64,000 bases of DNA from Sphingobacterium wenxiniae (GCF_900116225.1 NZ_FOZZ01000002.1:372001-436000); one strand, 5' to 3'. Shown: positions 52,123-61,578, counted from the first letter of the stretch. Made by a program: numbers and translations. Notes: generated by a model from the sequence alone, not told the origin.

Positions 52123-52507
52123 ACTTTCGGCCTGTACCTTTTTACACGGTGCAAAATCATCGTTTCCGACTTGCAGAAGCAATATATGGACAATTTTTGG
52201 AACCGCGAAATTTTCTTCTGTTACGTATTTGTTACTGTTTATTAATAAAAAATAACGACAAAAAGCAAAAATAAGCAAAACGGTGAAGTCCGCTAAAACA
52301 CAGTAGTTTATAACACGTGGGTCTAAAATTGGAAGTCTCTGTACTTTGGTTTTTGGGCTTGAAAAGACAGGGTTAGGTTACTAAATCGTTACTGGTTACA
52401 GCCTAACCACCCATAATATAACTGATTATATTTCAGTATTTTGCACTCCTTTTCATCTTTCCTTGTAACTCATTGAAATTTAATTTTAAACATTAAACAA
52501 TTGAGTT
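52123..52507. other. Non-coding island end before the integrase
   Basis: No gene seen. The direct repeat is followed by AT-rich sequence and the upstream region of the integrase gene. Confidence 0.35.
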
Positions 52508-53902
52508 ATGGAACAAGCGAAAAGGTCAACGTTTAAGCTGCTTTTCTATCTAAAGAAAAACGAACCGAAAAAGAACGGCGCAGTCGCAATTATGGGGCGC
52601 ATCACCATTGATGGACCCCCCGCATCATTCAGCACCAAGCTGGAAATACACCCTGACAATTGGGATTTGAAGTATGGACGTGCGTTAGGCAGGAGCAATC
52701 AGGCTGTAACCCTGAATGGCAAGCTGGATAAAATACGGACACGTATTGATAAGATTTATGAGGACATGATGAAAGATGAGGGCTTTGCCACCGCCGATAA
52801 AGTGAAGCTGACGTTTCTCGGTGTCGGGGTCATGGATGATGCTATCCTAAAGGTCTTCAAGCAAGAGAACAAGGATTTTGAAAAAATGGTAGCGAAAGGC
52901 GAAAGGTCAGCAAGCACCTACGCCAAGTATAAGAAAGTTTACGAACACCTTGCAGAGTTCATCAAACTACGCTACCATCGGGAGGATATGGCTTTCAGGG
53001 AATTGAAGTCTGACTTTATCCGTGAGTTTGACTTCTTTTTGAGGATTGACAAGGAATGCACCCATAATACGGTTTGGGTTTATACGATGCCCGTTATCGC
53101 ACTGGCTAAATTGGCGGTCAAATGCAAGTTGATACGGGATAATCCTTTTGAGGATTACGAAATCAGCATGGAGGAAACCGACCGTAGTTATCTCTTAAAA
53201 AAGGATGTAGAAACGCTCATGCTTTTAAAGCCGTCCAAAAGCAGGTATGAACTTGTTAAAGACCTCTTTATTTTCAGTTGCTTTACAGGGCTTTCCTACA
53301 TTGATATTAAAAAGCTGAAATGGAGCAACATTCAGTCCTTTTTTGACGGGCATCAATGGATTATTAGCCGGAGGAAAAAATCAGACGTTGCTTCCAACGT
53401 CCGGCTTATGGAAATCCCTAAACGTATCATCGAAAAGTACAGGGGTGTTACCCGTAATGATTTGATATTTCCCGTTCCATCCAATTCAACCTGTAATGTC
53501 CACGTAAGAAAACTCACGAAGGAAGCAGGTATTGTTACCGAACAAAAAATATCGTTCCACACAGCCCGTCATACTTTCGCTACGATGTTCTTAACCGAGG
53601 GTGTGCCTCTTGAAAGCCTTAGCAAAATGATGGGACACAAGCATATTACCACCACACAGATTTACGCTAAAATCACCAGCCAAAAAATCAGCAAGGATAT
53701 GGATTTGGTTTCTCCAAAATTTGCAGCTATGGAAAACGCATTTGTTGCCATGCAAGCGGAGGCTGCTACGCAGGAAGAAACAGTTACTAACATCAAAGTT
53801 ATTGTTGATGAACAGGAGTTTGAATATAAATTTTTCGATGTTAAATCCCTGCGGGTTGTTGTCCGAACGGACGGAGTTCACGAGACAGCAAGAGGTTACT
53901 AG
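52508..53902 (+). CDS. Tyrosine recombinase (IntDOT-like) with a traK-derived tail
   Basis: The 464-aa frame has an arm-binding N-terminal domain (SFKLLF-like start STFKLLFYLKKNEPKKNG), a SAM-like core-binding domain (about 115-215), and the catalytic domain: FIFSCFTGLSYIDIKKLKW (the first catalytic Arg is Ser, as in IntDOT), SFHTARHTFATMFL (H-x-x-R), MMGHKHITTTQIYAKI (final H and Tyr). The core is complete, so it may be active. The last 23 residues (from about FFDVKSLRVVVRTDGV) are encoded by a fragment antisense to traK, showing that the natural end was replaced by recombination with another element. Confidence 0.87.
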   Translation: MEQAKRSTFKLLFYLKKNEPKKNGAVAIMGRITIDGPPASFSTKLEIHPDNWDLKYGRALGRSNQAVTLNGKLDKIRTRIDKIYEDMMKDEGFATADKVKLTFLGVGVMDDAILKVFKQENKDFEKMVAKGERSASTYAKYKKVYEHLAEFIKLRYHREDMAFRELKSDFIREFDFFLRIDKECTHNTVWVYTMPVIALAKLAVKCKLIRDNPFEDYEISMEETDRSYLLKKDVETLMLLKPSKSRYELVKDLFIFSCFTGLSYIDIKKLKWSNIQSFFDGHQWIISRRKKSDVASNVRLMEIPKRIIEKYRGVTRNDLIFPVPSNSTCNVHVRKLTKEAGIVTEQKISFHTARHTFATMFLTEGVPLESLSKMMGHKHITTTQIYAKITSQKISKDMDLVSPKFAAMENAFVAMQAEAATQEETVTNIKVIVDEQEFEYKFFDVKSLRVVVRTDGVHETARGY

Positions 53903-53945
53903 GTTTCGCCTCGTTACGTTGCTTGAGCGGATAATGAATTGTTTG
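53831..53945 (-). pseudogene. traK fragment fused to the integrase end
   Basis: The + strand aligns with 13031-13143 of the ICE (inside traK, same orientation relative to the window): common words are CCCTGCGGGTTGTTGTCCG, CGGACGGAGTTCACGAGA, GTTTCGCCT and CGTTGCTTGA. Identity is high but not complete, so it comes from a related element, not from this ICE copy. Its right end meets the SusC fragment exactly. Confidence 0.8.
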
Positions 53946-55611
53946 GCAGTACGCAGGAGCTCAATAGCTGGCTGCAGGGACTGTCTTTCTCGACACGCGT
54001 ATCCTATGCGAGCGTCGAGTCCAATGGCCGCGAGCAGGCCCGGGACGAAATCCCGGTGTACCGCTACGACCCCTCGACCAACGGTTATCTGTTAAAGGGC
54101 GGGGCGCCCTATGTACTGGGAAATTATACGCTGCGTGCCTATCAGGGCGATTACAACAACCGTGTGAACGTGCAGGCTAATTTTAACTATGCGCGTTCAT
54201 TCGGCGACCACAGCGTGACGGGACTACTGCTGTACAACCGTGAGTCGTACAAGACCAAGGGCGATCAGAAGACCAACTGGATCCCGCTGAATTTTTAGGG
54301 CAACACCTTCAGGGCGGGCTACAGTTACAAAAAGATGTTTTTGCTGGATGCCACTGCGGCCTACAATGGTTCGGACCGTTTTCGGGGGGCATAGTGCTAT
54401 GGGCTGTTTCCGGCCGTGTCGGCCGGATACAACCTGTCCAAAGAAACATTCTTTAAGGATGCCTTCGACTTTGTGGAGCTGTTCAAGCTGCGGGCCTCGT
54501 ACGACATCGTGGGTTCCGACAAGGTGATTGCTGACCGCTACCTCTATCAGCAGGTATACAACCAGGGGGCAGCTATTCTTTTGGCGAGACACACCAGCCT
54601 TCGCTGATTATCACCGAATGGGATCTGGGAAATGATAACGTGACCTGGGAAAAGCAAAAGTCTTTTGATCTGGGGCTCGATATCAACCTCTGGAAAAATA
54701 AGTTCTCGTTGACCCTGGATTACTTCAACAATATCCGCTATGATTAGCTGGTGACCTCCCAGTCGCTGTTCCAGCATATCGGGGTGGGGTATCCCCGACC
54801 AATATTGCGCGTGTGCGCTACAGGGGGCTGGAGCTGGAGCTGAACGTCAACAACAATATCGGGGCGTTTAATTACAATATCAAGGGGATGCTGACTTACT
54901 TCAAGAATAAGATCCTCTTTCAGGATGAACCCGCACCGGCATTTCCCTGGCTGCGCCTGACGGGGCAGCAGATCAACCAGCCTCTGGGCTACCTGTATGA
55001 CGGCTTTTATACTGAAGAGAATATTGCCGACAGCCCCAAGCCTTCGGGTGGTTATCAGGTGCAGCCGGGCGACCTCCGCTATAAGGATCTGAACGGCGAT
55101 GGTATCATCGATGACTACGACCGGACGGTCATCGGCAGACCCGATATTCCGAATACGAGTTTCGGCCTGACCCTGGGCGGCAGCTACAAGAGCTTTAGCT
55201 TCAACGTGCTGCTGCAGGGCACCACAGATTACAGCTTCAGCATCAGAGGCAGTGGTATCGAGCCGTTCCATAGTCAGTTTCAGCCGATCCATCTGCAGCG
55301 GTGGACACCGGAGACCGCGGCTGACCACCAACCCCACGACCATCAACAGCCCCTCGACCTATATGTCGGATTTCTGGCTGATTGATGCCACTTATCTGCA
55401 GCTCAAAACCGTGGAGCTGGGCTATCGGCTGCCCAACAGGAGGCTGCCGTTTAAAATCAACAATGCACGTCTGTACCTCAGCGGGTATAACCTGCTGACC
55501 TGGACCAACTATTCGCTGTACCAGCAGGATCCGGAGGTGACGGCCAACAGTGCTGGCGACGCCTACCAGAACCAGCGCGTTGTGAAACTGGGGATCCAGA
55601 TCGGCCTGTAG
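53945..55611 (+). pseudogene. C-terminal part of a SusC/RagA TonB-dependent receptor, decayed
   Basis: The three frames together spell the barrel of a SusC-type outer-membrane transporter: QELNSWLQGLSFSTRVSYAS, FRAGYSYKKMFLLDATAAYNG, ITEWDLGNDNVTWEKQKSFD, YKDLNGDGIIDDYDRTVIG (the conserved DxNGDGxIDxxDR), and the end YLSGYNLLTWTNYSLYQQDP ... KLGIQIGL. Stops interrupt it near 54296, 54393 and 54745 and frameshifts near 54575, 54800 and 55310. The signal peptide, plug and first half are missing; no SusD follows. GC content is far above that of the surrounding genes, so it comes from a GC-rich Bacteroidota. Confidence 0.85.
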
Positions 55612-55736
55612 GCTAGATGCGCATTGGTGTTGCGCGAGCATCAGGGCAGTAAGCAGAGCGGCCTACCTCCGGGTATATTTCCGGAAGGTAGGCCGCTGTA
55701 TTTAAAGGCTGCTGGTCAGCCATTGGGGCGGGGGAC

Positions 55737-56561
55737 TTACCTCAGTCCCAGCTGCCAGGTCTCCTGGACTTTGCCCCGGCTTTTGAGCAGCTCCAGCTGT
55801 TCGCCCGTGGCCGCCGCCAGTAGCTTGGGCAGGCTGCTGTACTTGTCAAATTCGGGCGGGTACTTTTCGAGCACCCGGAAGCCCTCATCGTAAAAGAACT
55901 GCCCGGCCTGGTCGAAAGACTCGAAGTAGTTGGCGTGCACATTGTTTTTCCGGAAGAAATCGTTCCATCGTCCGTCTCTGTCGCTGCCCACGACCTGGGT
56001 CTCATGCCGGATATAAATATCGGCGGTGGTCCAGGTGCCGCCCTGCCGCTCGAGCAGCCTGCGGATATGCTGCAGGATCTGTTTTTTGGTAGTGTCGTCG
56101 AAGTACAGCAGCAGCCCCTCATTGATGATAGCGAGTTCGCTGCTGCTCTCCGGATAGCTTTCGGCGTGCAGCACGTCGAGCGGCTGTAATTGCAGGTTTT
56201 GCGGGACGGCCTGCTGCATGGTACGCAGCATTTCACTCTTCTGGCTGATGATGGCCGGCAGGTCCGTGTCGATGTAGCTGGCGTCGGGGTGCTTGCGGGC
56301 GTAGTCCAAACCGCGCAACGAGAAGCCTGTGGAGAGCTCGAGTACGGTAGGTGCTGCGGTCTTTTCCAGAAAATAATCCAGGGAGCGGTACCGCATTTCG
56401 AAGTGCAGCACGCTGGCCCAGAAACCAAAATCCTGTTGTGGAGCGGCAGGGCTTTCGATGCCGAAATGGGCGGCTACCTCCTCCGCAAAGGGAATGGAGC
56501 CTGCGGCCGCTTTGAAAGCCAGCAAGGCGCTGGCGGTATCTGTTACGTGTTTTAATAACAT
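55737..56561 (-). CDS. LCMT/PPM1-type SAM-dependent methyltransferase
   Basis: The 274-aa protein has a class I methyltransferase core of the leucine carboxyl methyltransferase-like family: VLELSTGFSLRGLDYARKHP (SAM motif I; about 83-102), ASYIDTDLPAIISQKSEML (acidic motif II) and LAIINEGLLLYFDD (motif IV). Bacterial members often methylate small molecules or polyketide acids. It is GC-rich and follows the AraC gene by 62 nt in the same direction, so that protein may control it. The ATG at 56561 is chosen to begin the folded domain. Confidence 0.8.
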   Translation of the reverse strand: MLLKHVTDTASALLAFKAAAGSIPFAEEVAAHFGIESPAAPQQDFGFWASVLHFEMRYRSLDYFLEKTAAPTVLELSTGFSLRGLDYARKHPDASYIDTDLPAIISQKSEMLRTMQQAVPQNLQLQPLDVLHAESYPESSSELAIINEGLLLYFDDTTKKQILQHIRRLLERQGGTWTTADIYIRHETQVVGSDRDGRWNDFFRKNNVHANYFESFDQAGQFFYDEGFRVLEKYPPEFDKYSSLPKLLAAATGEQLELLKSRGKVQETWQLGLR

Positions 56562-56623
56562 GTTTGTGTGTTTTTTCTGCAAAGTAACAGCACCCCGGGA
56601 TTGCAAAATAGGAAAAAGTAGAC

Positions 56624-57421
56624 CTATCGTTTTTTGTTGAAGGCATTCCCCAGCTGGTTGGGGGCGCGCATAAACTGCCGTGGCCGCTGTGCGAATACCT
56701 TGCGGAAGTCTTGCAGGAAGTGGGATTCGTCATAGTAAAGATCATACAGATGGTCTTTGTTTTCCCTTTGCTGATCACGGATATAGAGGTTGTACATCGC
56801 CTGGAGGCGCACGATGGAAGCATATTCTTTCGGTGTCAGGCCGACCTGCTCCTTGAACAGCTTATTGAGATGCCGCTGCGAGCCGGGAATATTTTCAAAG
56901 ACCTCCCGGATGCGGATATTACCCTGATGCTGGTCGATGGCATCCACTGCGCTGATGACGCGCCCATCAGCTGCAAACTGTATCCGCTCGTCCAGCAGCT
57001 GCAGCAGCGGACCGATACTGTCCGCAGGCATACCAGTGCAGGAGTCCAGTACCATGCTGCCGTCCTGCTTCAGGCGAGAGATGGACGCTACCCCGTTGAC
57101 TAATGTGGGCATGGCAGCACCTGCGATGGCATAATAGCCATAGGGCCTGAAGGTGATGCCGATGGAGCTGACCGGGGCAGAACCGCGGAGCGCAATATTT
57201 TTGTTATGAGGGCCCACCAGATGCAGGTCGTACAGCGGATGATGGAACACCGTGTCGTCCACGACATGCTCGTAAGTACCTTGATAGTTCCACAGCAGTA
57301 CGCATTTACCGGTCGGGATCACCAAGGCCTGCTCGCGCTTGGGGAGCTGCTCCGGGCTCTCGAACGACCAGATGGACTCGATCAATGGAGATAAACTGTC
57401 AGGTACGGGATAATATTGCAT
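56624..57421 (-). CDS. AraC-family transcriptional regulator
   Basis: The 265-aa protein starts MQYYPVPDSLSPLIESIWSF and has an N-terminal sensing domain (DUF6597-like) and a C-terminal double HTH (GSQRHLNKLFKEQVGLTPKE and DLYYDESHFLQDFRKVFAQR). The PKEYASIVRLQ segment is the typical AraC signature region. It is GC-rich like its neighbour methyltransferase, and the two look like one imported operon. Ligand unknown. Confidence 0.85.
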   Translation of the reverse strand: MQYYPVPDSLSPLIESIWSFESPEQLPKREQALVIPTGKCVLLWNYQGTYEHVVDDTVFHHPLYDLHLVGPHNKNIALRGSAPVSSIGITFRPYGYYAIAGAAMPTLVNGVASISRLKQDGSMVLDSCTGMPADSIGPLLQLLDERIQFAADGRVISAVDAIDQHQGNIRIREVFENIPGSQRHLNKLFKEQVGLTPKEYASIVRLQAMYNLYIRDQQRENKDHLYDLYYDESHFLQDFRKVFAQRPRQFMRAPNQLGNAFNKKR

Positions 57422-58408
57422 GCAGTCATGTAAAAGAGCAAATATCGGAACAATATGGCAGTCGCGCAACAGGGGCTTCGTGAATTCTGATAGCGGTAAG
57501 TTATAAAAATGAATCCTGAACTATTTCTTTGGCATCATCTTCATTTTTTAGTAATATTAAATGCAAACGACACTAGTCCGAAAAAATGTAATTGATAGAA
57601 ATAATTAAAAGCACCTTCGTCCTTCAGTTTAAAAAGAGGAAAGTACTCCGATGATATATTAGATGTAGACATGTGTTAGTAAGTCAAAAATAAAGACCCT
57701 TTATTGTATGTAACAAATATAGTAAAATACCAAATAATGTATGATTTAACGGTAGTGTAAATTGAACTGTCACATCACTCCTTTTAGGGTTCGTGCTCAG
57801 AGACTGAAAGCCTCAAATTCAAACCCCAAAAGGATTTGCCGAAGGCCTTAATTCTATCTCCAGTTTAAAGGATTTAGAAGTATAAAAAAATACATACTTT
57901 TGTAAAAAAGCGGGTTGTTTTTTAATCTATAATCTTCATTTTGTATCAGTCTGCCATAGGCGATAGTTTCTTGATTGTTTTATAATGGTTCCTTATTAAT
58001 GAATTTAATAATGGGGTTATGGTATTTTGCTTTTGATCTTAGATGGAATGGCATAGAACAGTTCCCCGCTTGCGCCACAATGCAGCTCTATGATCCAACC
58101 GTCAGCACACATGCTCTCTACCACCCGGGCATATATCGGCTCATAGGGCAGCACATAAAATAAATCTGCATGGTTGTATCTGAAATATCGGTACAGGGAT
58201 GAACACAATACATCCGGATCTGCCACTGCCGCATTGGATTGTCCGGAAGAAGGCTTACCATACTCCTCGGGCAACAGACGATAAAAAGCCTACGGACAAA
58301 TTGTTGTAGTCGTTTCCACACAACTTGTTTTGTTGGTAGTGTCAGCGTTCTTCCTTTGGCACGCTGACTACCGGGTTGCATCTGATACGATGCCAATATC
58401 AAATAATT
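57422..58408. other. AT-rich non-coding stretch with weak remnants
   Basis: The GC content falls sharply after the AraC gene. On the minus strand at about 58017-58274 a frame reads SLYRYFRYNHADLFYVLPYE and then ESMCADGWIIELHCGASGEL, which looks like a real protein end, but its upstream part is broken by stops. I cannot name it. Nothing else is seen. Confidence 0.4.
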
Positions 58409-58780
58409 TTAAAAGCCTATACCGAACTGCGAGCCTGTTCCTATAGGAGCAGGTTGGTTATTGCCGAAGTGTGCAGGAAAAGGAGCAGCTACCCAATAAT
58501 TATACGCCCGCCTTTTTGCGATCACTTTATTGAACACCAGAGTAAAATCGAAACGTCCATTGGTCTCAAAGGCCAGCCGTGCGGCCCCCAAAAGCCTTGT
58601 TTAAACTTAAACACTGCTCCGGGATGAAAAAGCACAGAAGTGACTTTGGTGCTGGTGCTGTCCGAGCGGATGGCGGACGAAAGCTCAAGGTTGAATCCGA
58701 ATATTTCACTTTTCATCAGGTTAAATCCAATCGGAAAGATGACCGCATAGTTATCATTAAAATTTTACTTTATCCCTTCT
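58409..58780 (-). pseudogene. Outer-membrane beta-barrel protein remnant, frameshifted
   Basis: On the minus strand NYAVIFPIGFNLMKSEIFGF and VLFHPGAVFKFKQGFWG run in one frame, and AARLAFETNGRFDFTLVFNK continues in another, with the shift near 58585, ending at IGTGSQFGIGF just before the stop. The strand pattern and C-terminal Phe are those of an outer-membrane barrel. Only the end of the gene is left. Confidence 0.6.
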
Positions 58781-58965
58781 TTATTCCATGTCCCTACATG
58801 ATGTGTTATGCTGAAATAGTAGCCTGCTGAACGAGGATATTGCTGCTCTTGCGCCTGTATCTTTTGAACCGAGAGCAAACACTGAGTTTCATGTCAGCAA
58901 AATTTGCGATTTTATACCTATATTAAGTTGCATGGGTTAGTATTCCCATGCAACGAATTAATTAC
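58781..58965. other. Intergenic stretch before the integrase
   Basis: Contains GTTGCATGGG...CCCATGCAAC (58928-58953), a 10-bp dyad downstream of the minus-strand integrase, which may terminate its transcript. Confidence 0.45.
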
Positions 58966-60267
58966 TTATGCAGCAAACTTATCTGTATTCTTTTGCGCTT
59001 GTATCTTCTTCATCACCTTAATTTCAATTTTTCTTAGCTGCGCAATGACTTTCCGTTGTACGTCATCCACAATTTTCCAATCTTTGGCGATGTAAATATC
59101 TGTTGTACGATTGCCCTCGTCAACATGATTGAGCGCAAGAGCCACATCGTCTTTGGACATACGGCAATCATTCCTTGCTGTATTTGCAAATGTGTGTCTC
59201 GCCCAATACAAAGTAAGTTCGGGTATCCCTATCAATTTGCGTAATTGCTCCATGCCTTTACACAACGCCCAATTCAAACAGTCACTACTTGAATATCGAA
59301 CCGATAATTGACTTAAATATTTTTCCAATAAAGGTTTTGCTTCATCAACGATCTTGATACTGATAAATGCGTTGTCTTTGCGCTTATCCTCTGTTTTAGA
59401 CCGATTATAGTCCACACGACCATTTCTAATTTCACGTTCTGTCAGTTGGTAAAGGTCTACTGCGTTTATTCCGCATAAGTAGAACGAAAGCATATAAAGC
59501 TCCTTTGCCAATTCCGCACGGCTTCCGGGTTTCGTGACACAATCCCGAATAGTCAATACCTGTTCAAGTGTATTGTTTCTTTTTTTTGTTAGGGGTGGGG
59601 AGCCAACTTTATATTTCTTGAACGGATAATGCTTGATGCGGTAAATGCCAAGGTCTTCATTATTATAATGATCCCTTGCAGCATTGAATAATGTTCGCAG
59701 GTCACGCATTTGGTTATGTAGACCGCTATCAGACAATCCTTTTTCTTTCGTGGTTACCTCATGTCCTAATTGGTTGATCCGTGTCATTGTCCTTTCTGAC
59801 CGCAGATAGCGCTCATAAGCCATCAACATATTGGAATTTATCTCTTTGATGGAAACGGACGAACGGTTGAAATAATCGACCAGACTGTTACGGATTTTCC
59901 GGTGATTGTTGGCCGTTCCTGTTCGCTTTTCTTTTTTTAGACGTTCGATATGCTGATCGCAAAACTTGATAAAATCGACATCTTCATCTTTGTCCCGTAG
60001 GTAATCGCGTAGGGATTCAGCGGTGAAATAATCCAGTCGATCGTCGAGTTCGCTGATGATCTTTCGATAATCCCGTAGTTGTTGTTCGACCTTATCGGCG
60101 ATAAATGGGTCTTTGACTTTAAAGTCTTTGGTTAACTGTTTCCTGACTACGAAATGAGTTGTGTCAAGATACTTTCTTAATCTTTTGTGTTGTACACAAA
60201 TTTTCACATTGTAGGTGCCATCGGCTTTTTTGTGATGCTCGAACACCTTTGCACTAACTGTTGCCAT
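58966..60267 (-). CDS. Tyrosine integrase of the tRNA-Met island
   Basis: The 433-aa protein starts MATVSAKVFEHHKKADGTYN and has the arm-binding region, SAM-like domain (about 100-205), and catalytic domain: FYLCGINAVDLYQLT (Arg I position degenerate), LYWARHTFANTARND (H/W-x-x-R box) and LNHVDEGNRTTDIYIAKDW (final Tyr). This is the common Bacteroidota integrase type. It lies beside the intact tRNA-Met, pointing away from it. The ATG at 60267 is preferred to the longer frame that overlaps the tRNA-proximal spacer. Confidence 0.88.
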   Translation of the reverse strand: MATVSAKVFEHHKKADGTYNVKICVQHKRLRKYLDTTHFVVRKQLTKDFKVKDPFIADKVEQQLRDYRKIISELDDRLDYFTAESLRDYLRDKDEDVDFIKFCDQHIERLKKEKRTGTANNHRKIRNSLVDYFNRSSVSIKEINSNMLMAYERYLRSERTMTRINQLGHEVTTKEKGLSDSGLHNQMRDLRTLFNAARDHYNNEDLGIYRIKHYPFKKYKVGSPPLTKKRNNTLEQVLTIRDCVTKPGSRAELAKELYMLSFYLCGINAVDLYQLTEREIRNGRVDYNRSKTEDKRKDNAFISIKIVDEAKPLLEKYLSQLSVRYSSSDCLNWALCKGMEQLRKLIGIPELTLYWARHTFANTARNDCRMSKDDVALALNHVDEGNRTTDIYIAKDWKIVDDVQRKVIAQLRKIEIKVMKKIQAQKNTDKFAA

Positions 60268-60453
60268 AGTTCTCTCGAAATTGGCACGTAAAAGCTGTAA
60301 CACATTTGTAACACTTTTACGTGAAGTTCAACAAAAATCTATGCAAATCACACCGTTTCGAGGTGTCCGAAATAGCGTAGAGCAAATGCTCCTAAAGTAC
60401 CCTAAGAAACGAAAAAAGCCGTTTTTCCTTGCGAGAAAACGACTTTTTCGATT

Positions 60454-60497
60454 TGTGCGCCCACCTGGGCTCGAACCAGGGACCAAAAGATTATGAG
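60454..60497. repeat. Proximal att site within tRNA-Met (44 bp)
   Basis: The 44-bp direct repeat shared with 52079-52122. It restores the tRNA 3' half, so the tRNA stays functional after integration. Confidence 0.85.
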
Positions 60498-60529
60498 TCT
60501 TCTACTCTAACCGACTGAGCTATAGGCGC
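60456..60529 (-). tRNA. tRNA-Met (anticodon CAT); island integration target
   Basis: 74 nt; acceptor GCGCCTA/TGGGCGC with discriminator A, D arm AGCTCAGTCGGTTAGAGT, anticodon loop CTCATAA (CAT), T arm CCTGG-TTCGAGC-CCAGG. CAT could also be tRNA-Ile(lysidine); the acceptor start GCGCC favours elongator Met, not certain. Confidence 0.88.
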
Positions 60530-60617
60530 AGGTTAATAAAACCTATCAAAAACGTCTCTGTCGTTCCGTTTTGACGATGCAATTATCGATATTTGTGGTG
60601 AGAAAACAAAATTTTCT

Positions 60618-61247
60618 ATGCAAAAAATTAAAAATATTATCCTCGATTACGGCAATGTAATTTTTATGATTGACTTTGTTCGAGTACGGGAGGCATTTAT
60701 GTCGTTGGGTATCAAAAACGTAGATGATTTTTTTGGTCATCGTACACAAGATCCCTTATTTGATGCTTTTGACAGGGGAGAAATAAATGCACGAGCATTT
60801 CGTGATGGAATCCGTGAAAGAGCAGGAGTGGAGAGTTTGACCGATGAGCAAATCGATAATGCTTGGAATGCTTTGTTGATTGGTGTCCCACAAGGCAAAC
60901 ATGATGTGTTGCTGTATCTGAAAACAAAATATCGAATGTTTTTACTAAGCAATAACAACGAGATTCATTATGCTTATTGTATGCAGCACTTACAAGATAA
61001 ATACGGTATTGCTGATAACACGGTCTTCTTTGAGAAGACCTATTATTCTCACCTAATGAGATTACGCAAACCTGATCCGAGAATTTTCCAACAAGTAATA
61101 GATGAACAAGGGGTTATTCCGGAAGAGACTTTGTTCGTGGATGATAGTCCTCAGCATTTGGAAACTGCCAAAGCTATGGGCTTCCAGACTGAATTGTGTA
61201 CCAAAGAACGTCCACTGGAAAAGATCGTAACAGATTTGAATTTATAA
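60618..61247 (+). CDS. HAD-family hydrolase (subfamily IA phosphatase)
   Basis: The 209-aa protein has the four HAD motifs: IILDYGNVIFMID (nucleophile Asp, D-x-G variant), MFLLSNNNEIH (motif II Ser), MRLRKPDPRIF (motif III Lys) and LFVDDSPQHLETA (motif IV). A helical cap lies between motifs I and II. It resembles YihX-like small-molecule phosphatases. Substrate not predictable. It is a monocistronic gene after the tRNA. Confidence 0.88.
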   Translation: MQKIKNIILDYGNVIFMIDFVRVREAFMSLGIKNVDDFFGHRTQDPLFDAFDRGEINARAFRDGIRERAGVESLTDEQIDNAWNALLIGVPQGKHDVLLYLKTKYRMFLLSNNNEIHYAYCMQHLQDKYGIADNTVFFEKTYYSHLMRLRKPDPRIFQQVIDEQGVIPEETLFVDDSPQHLETAKAMGFQTELCTKERPLEKIVTDLNL

Positions 61248-61285
61248 AATAGAGTAGAAGTAATAGTATTTTTTTATTTTTTATC

Positions 61286-61316
61286 TTTCGCTTTCTATTT
61301 TTTTAAACTATCTTTG
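61286..61316 (+). promoter_or_regulatory. Promoter of rpsU
   Basis: TTTC (61286-61289), 19 nt, TATCTTTG (61309-61316): one mismatch from the Bacteroidota consensus. The transcript would have a leader of about 40 nt. Confidence 0.7.
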
Positions 61317-61342
61317 CACACACAAAAAATTAAAAGGGCACG

Positions 61343-61350
61343 AAAGGAGG
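61343..61350 (+). promoter_or_regulatory. Strong Shine-Dalgarno of rpsU
   Basis: AAAGGAGG is a full match to the anti-Shine-Dalgarno of 16S rRNA, 12 nt before the ATG. This is unusual in Bacteroidota, where the anti-SD is held by bS21, bS18 and bS6 and genes seldom use SDs. It fits the known autoregulation of bS21, in which ribosomes lacking bS21 translate rpsU preferentially. Confidence 0.8.
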
Positions 61351-61362
61351 TATATTAGCAGC

Positions 61363-61554
61363 ATGATTATCGTAAATGTAAAAGAAGGAGAATCTTTAGA
61401 CAGAGCGTTGAAACGTTTCAAAAAGAAATTTGAAAAAACTGGTGTATTACGTGAACTACGTTCCCGTCAAGCATACGAGAAGAAATCAGTAACTCGTCGT
61501 ACCCAGGTCAAGAAAGCGATCTACAAACAATCTTTAAACCAAGAAACAGTTTAA
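61363..61554 (+). CDS. rpsU: 30S ribosomal protein bS21
   Basis: The 63-aa basic protein [20 protein letters not shown] ... [20 protein letters not shown] is bS21, near the anti-Shine-Dalgarno on the 30S platform. In Bacteroidota it helps sequester that sequence. Length is typical. Expression is likely governed by the strong SD upstream. Confidence 0.97.
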   Translation: MIIVNVKEGESLDRALKRFKKKFEKTGVLRELRSRQAYEKKSVTRRTQVKKAIYKQSLNQETV

Positions 61555-61578
61555 TTTTTGTTAATTAAAGATAACAAG

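Larger units (their letters stand above)
52079..60497. mobile_element. 8.4-kb genomic island flanked by 44-bp tRNA-Met direct repeats
   Basis: A perfect 44-bp direct repeat (TGTGCGCCCACC...ATTATGAG) occurs at 52079-52122 and 60454-60497, the latter being the 3' half of an intact tRNA-Met. A tyrosine integrase gene (58966-60267) lies next to the intact tRNA, as expected for integration at its 3' end. Inside are an IntDOT-like integrase with a foreign tail, a decayed SusC gene, an AraC-methyltransferase pair and other gene remnants. No transfer genes remain. It is a composite, partly decayed island. Confidence 0.85.

Noticed and set aside
55742-56428. 228-aa frame overlapping the LCMT-type methyltransferase
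   Set aside because: Serine/arginine/proline-rich shadow frame in GC-rich DNA; the other frame holds the SAM-binding motifs.
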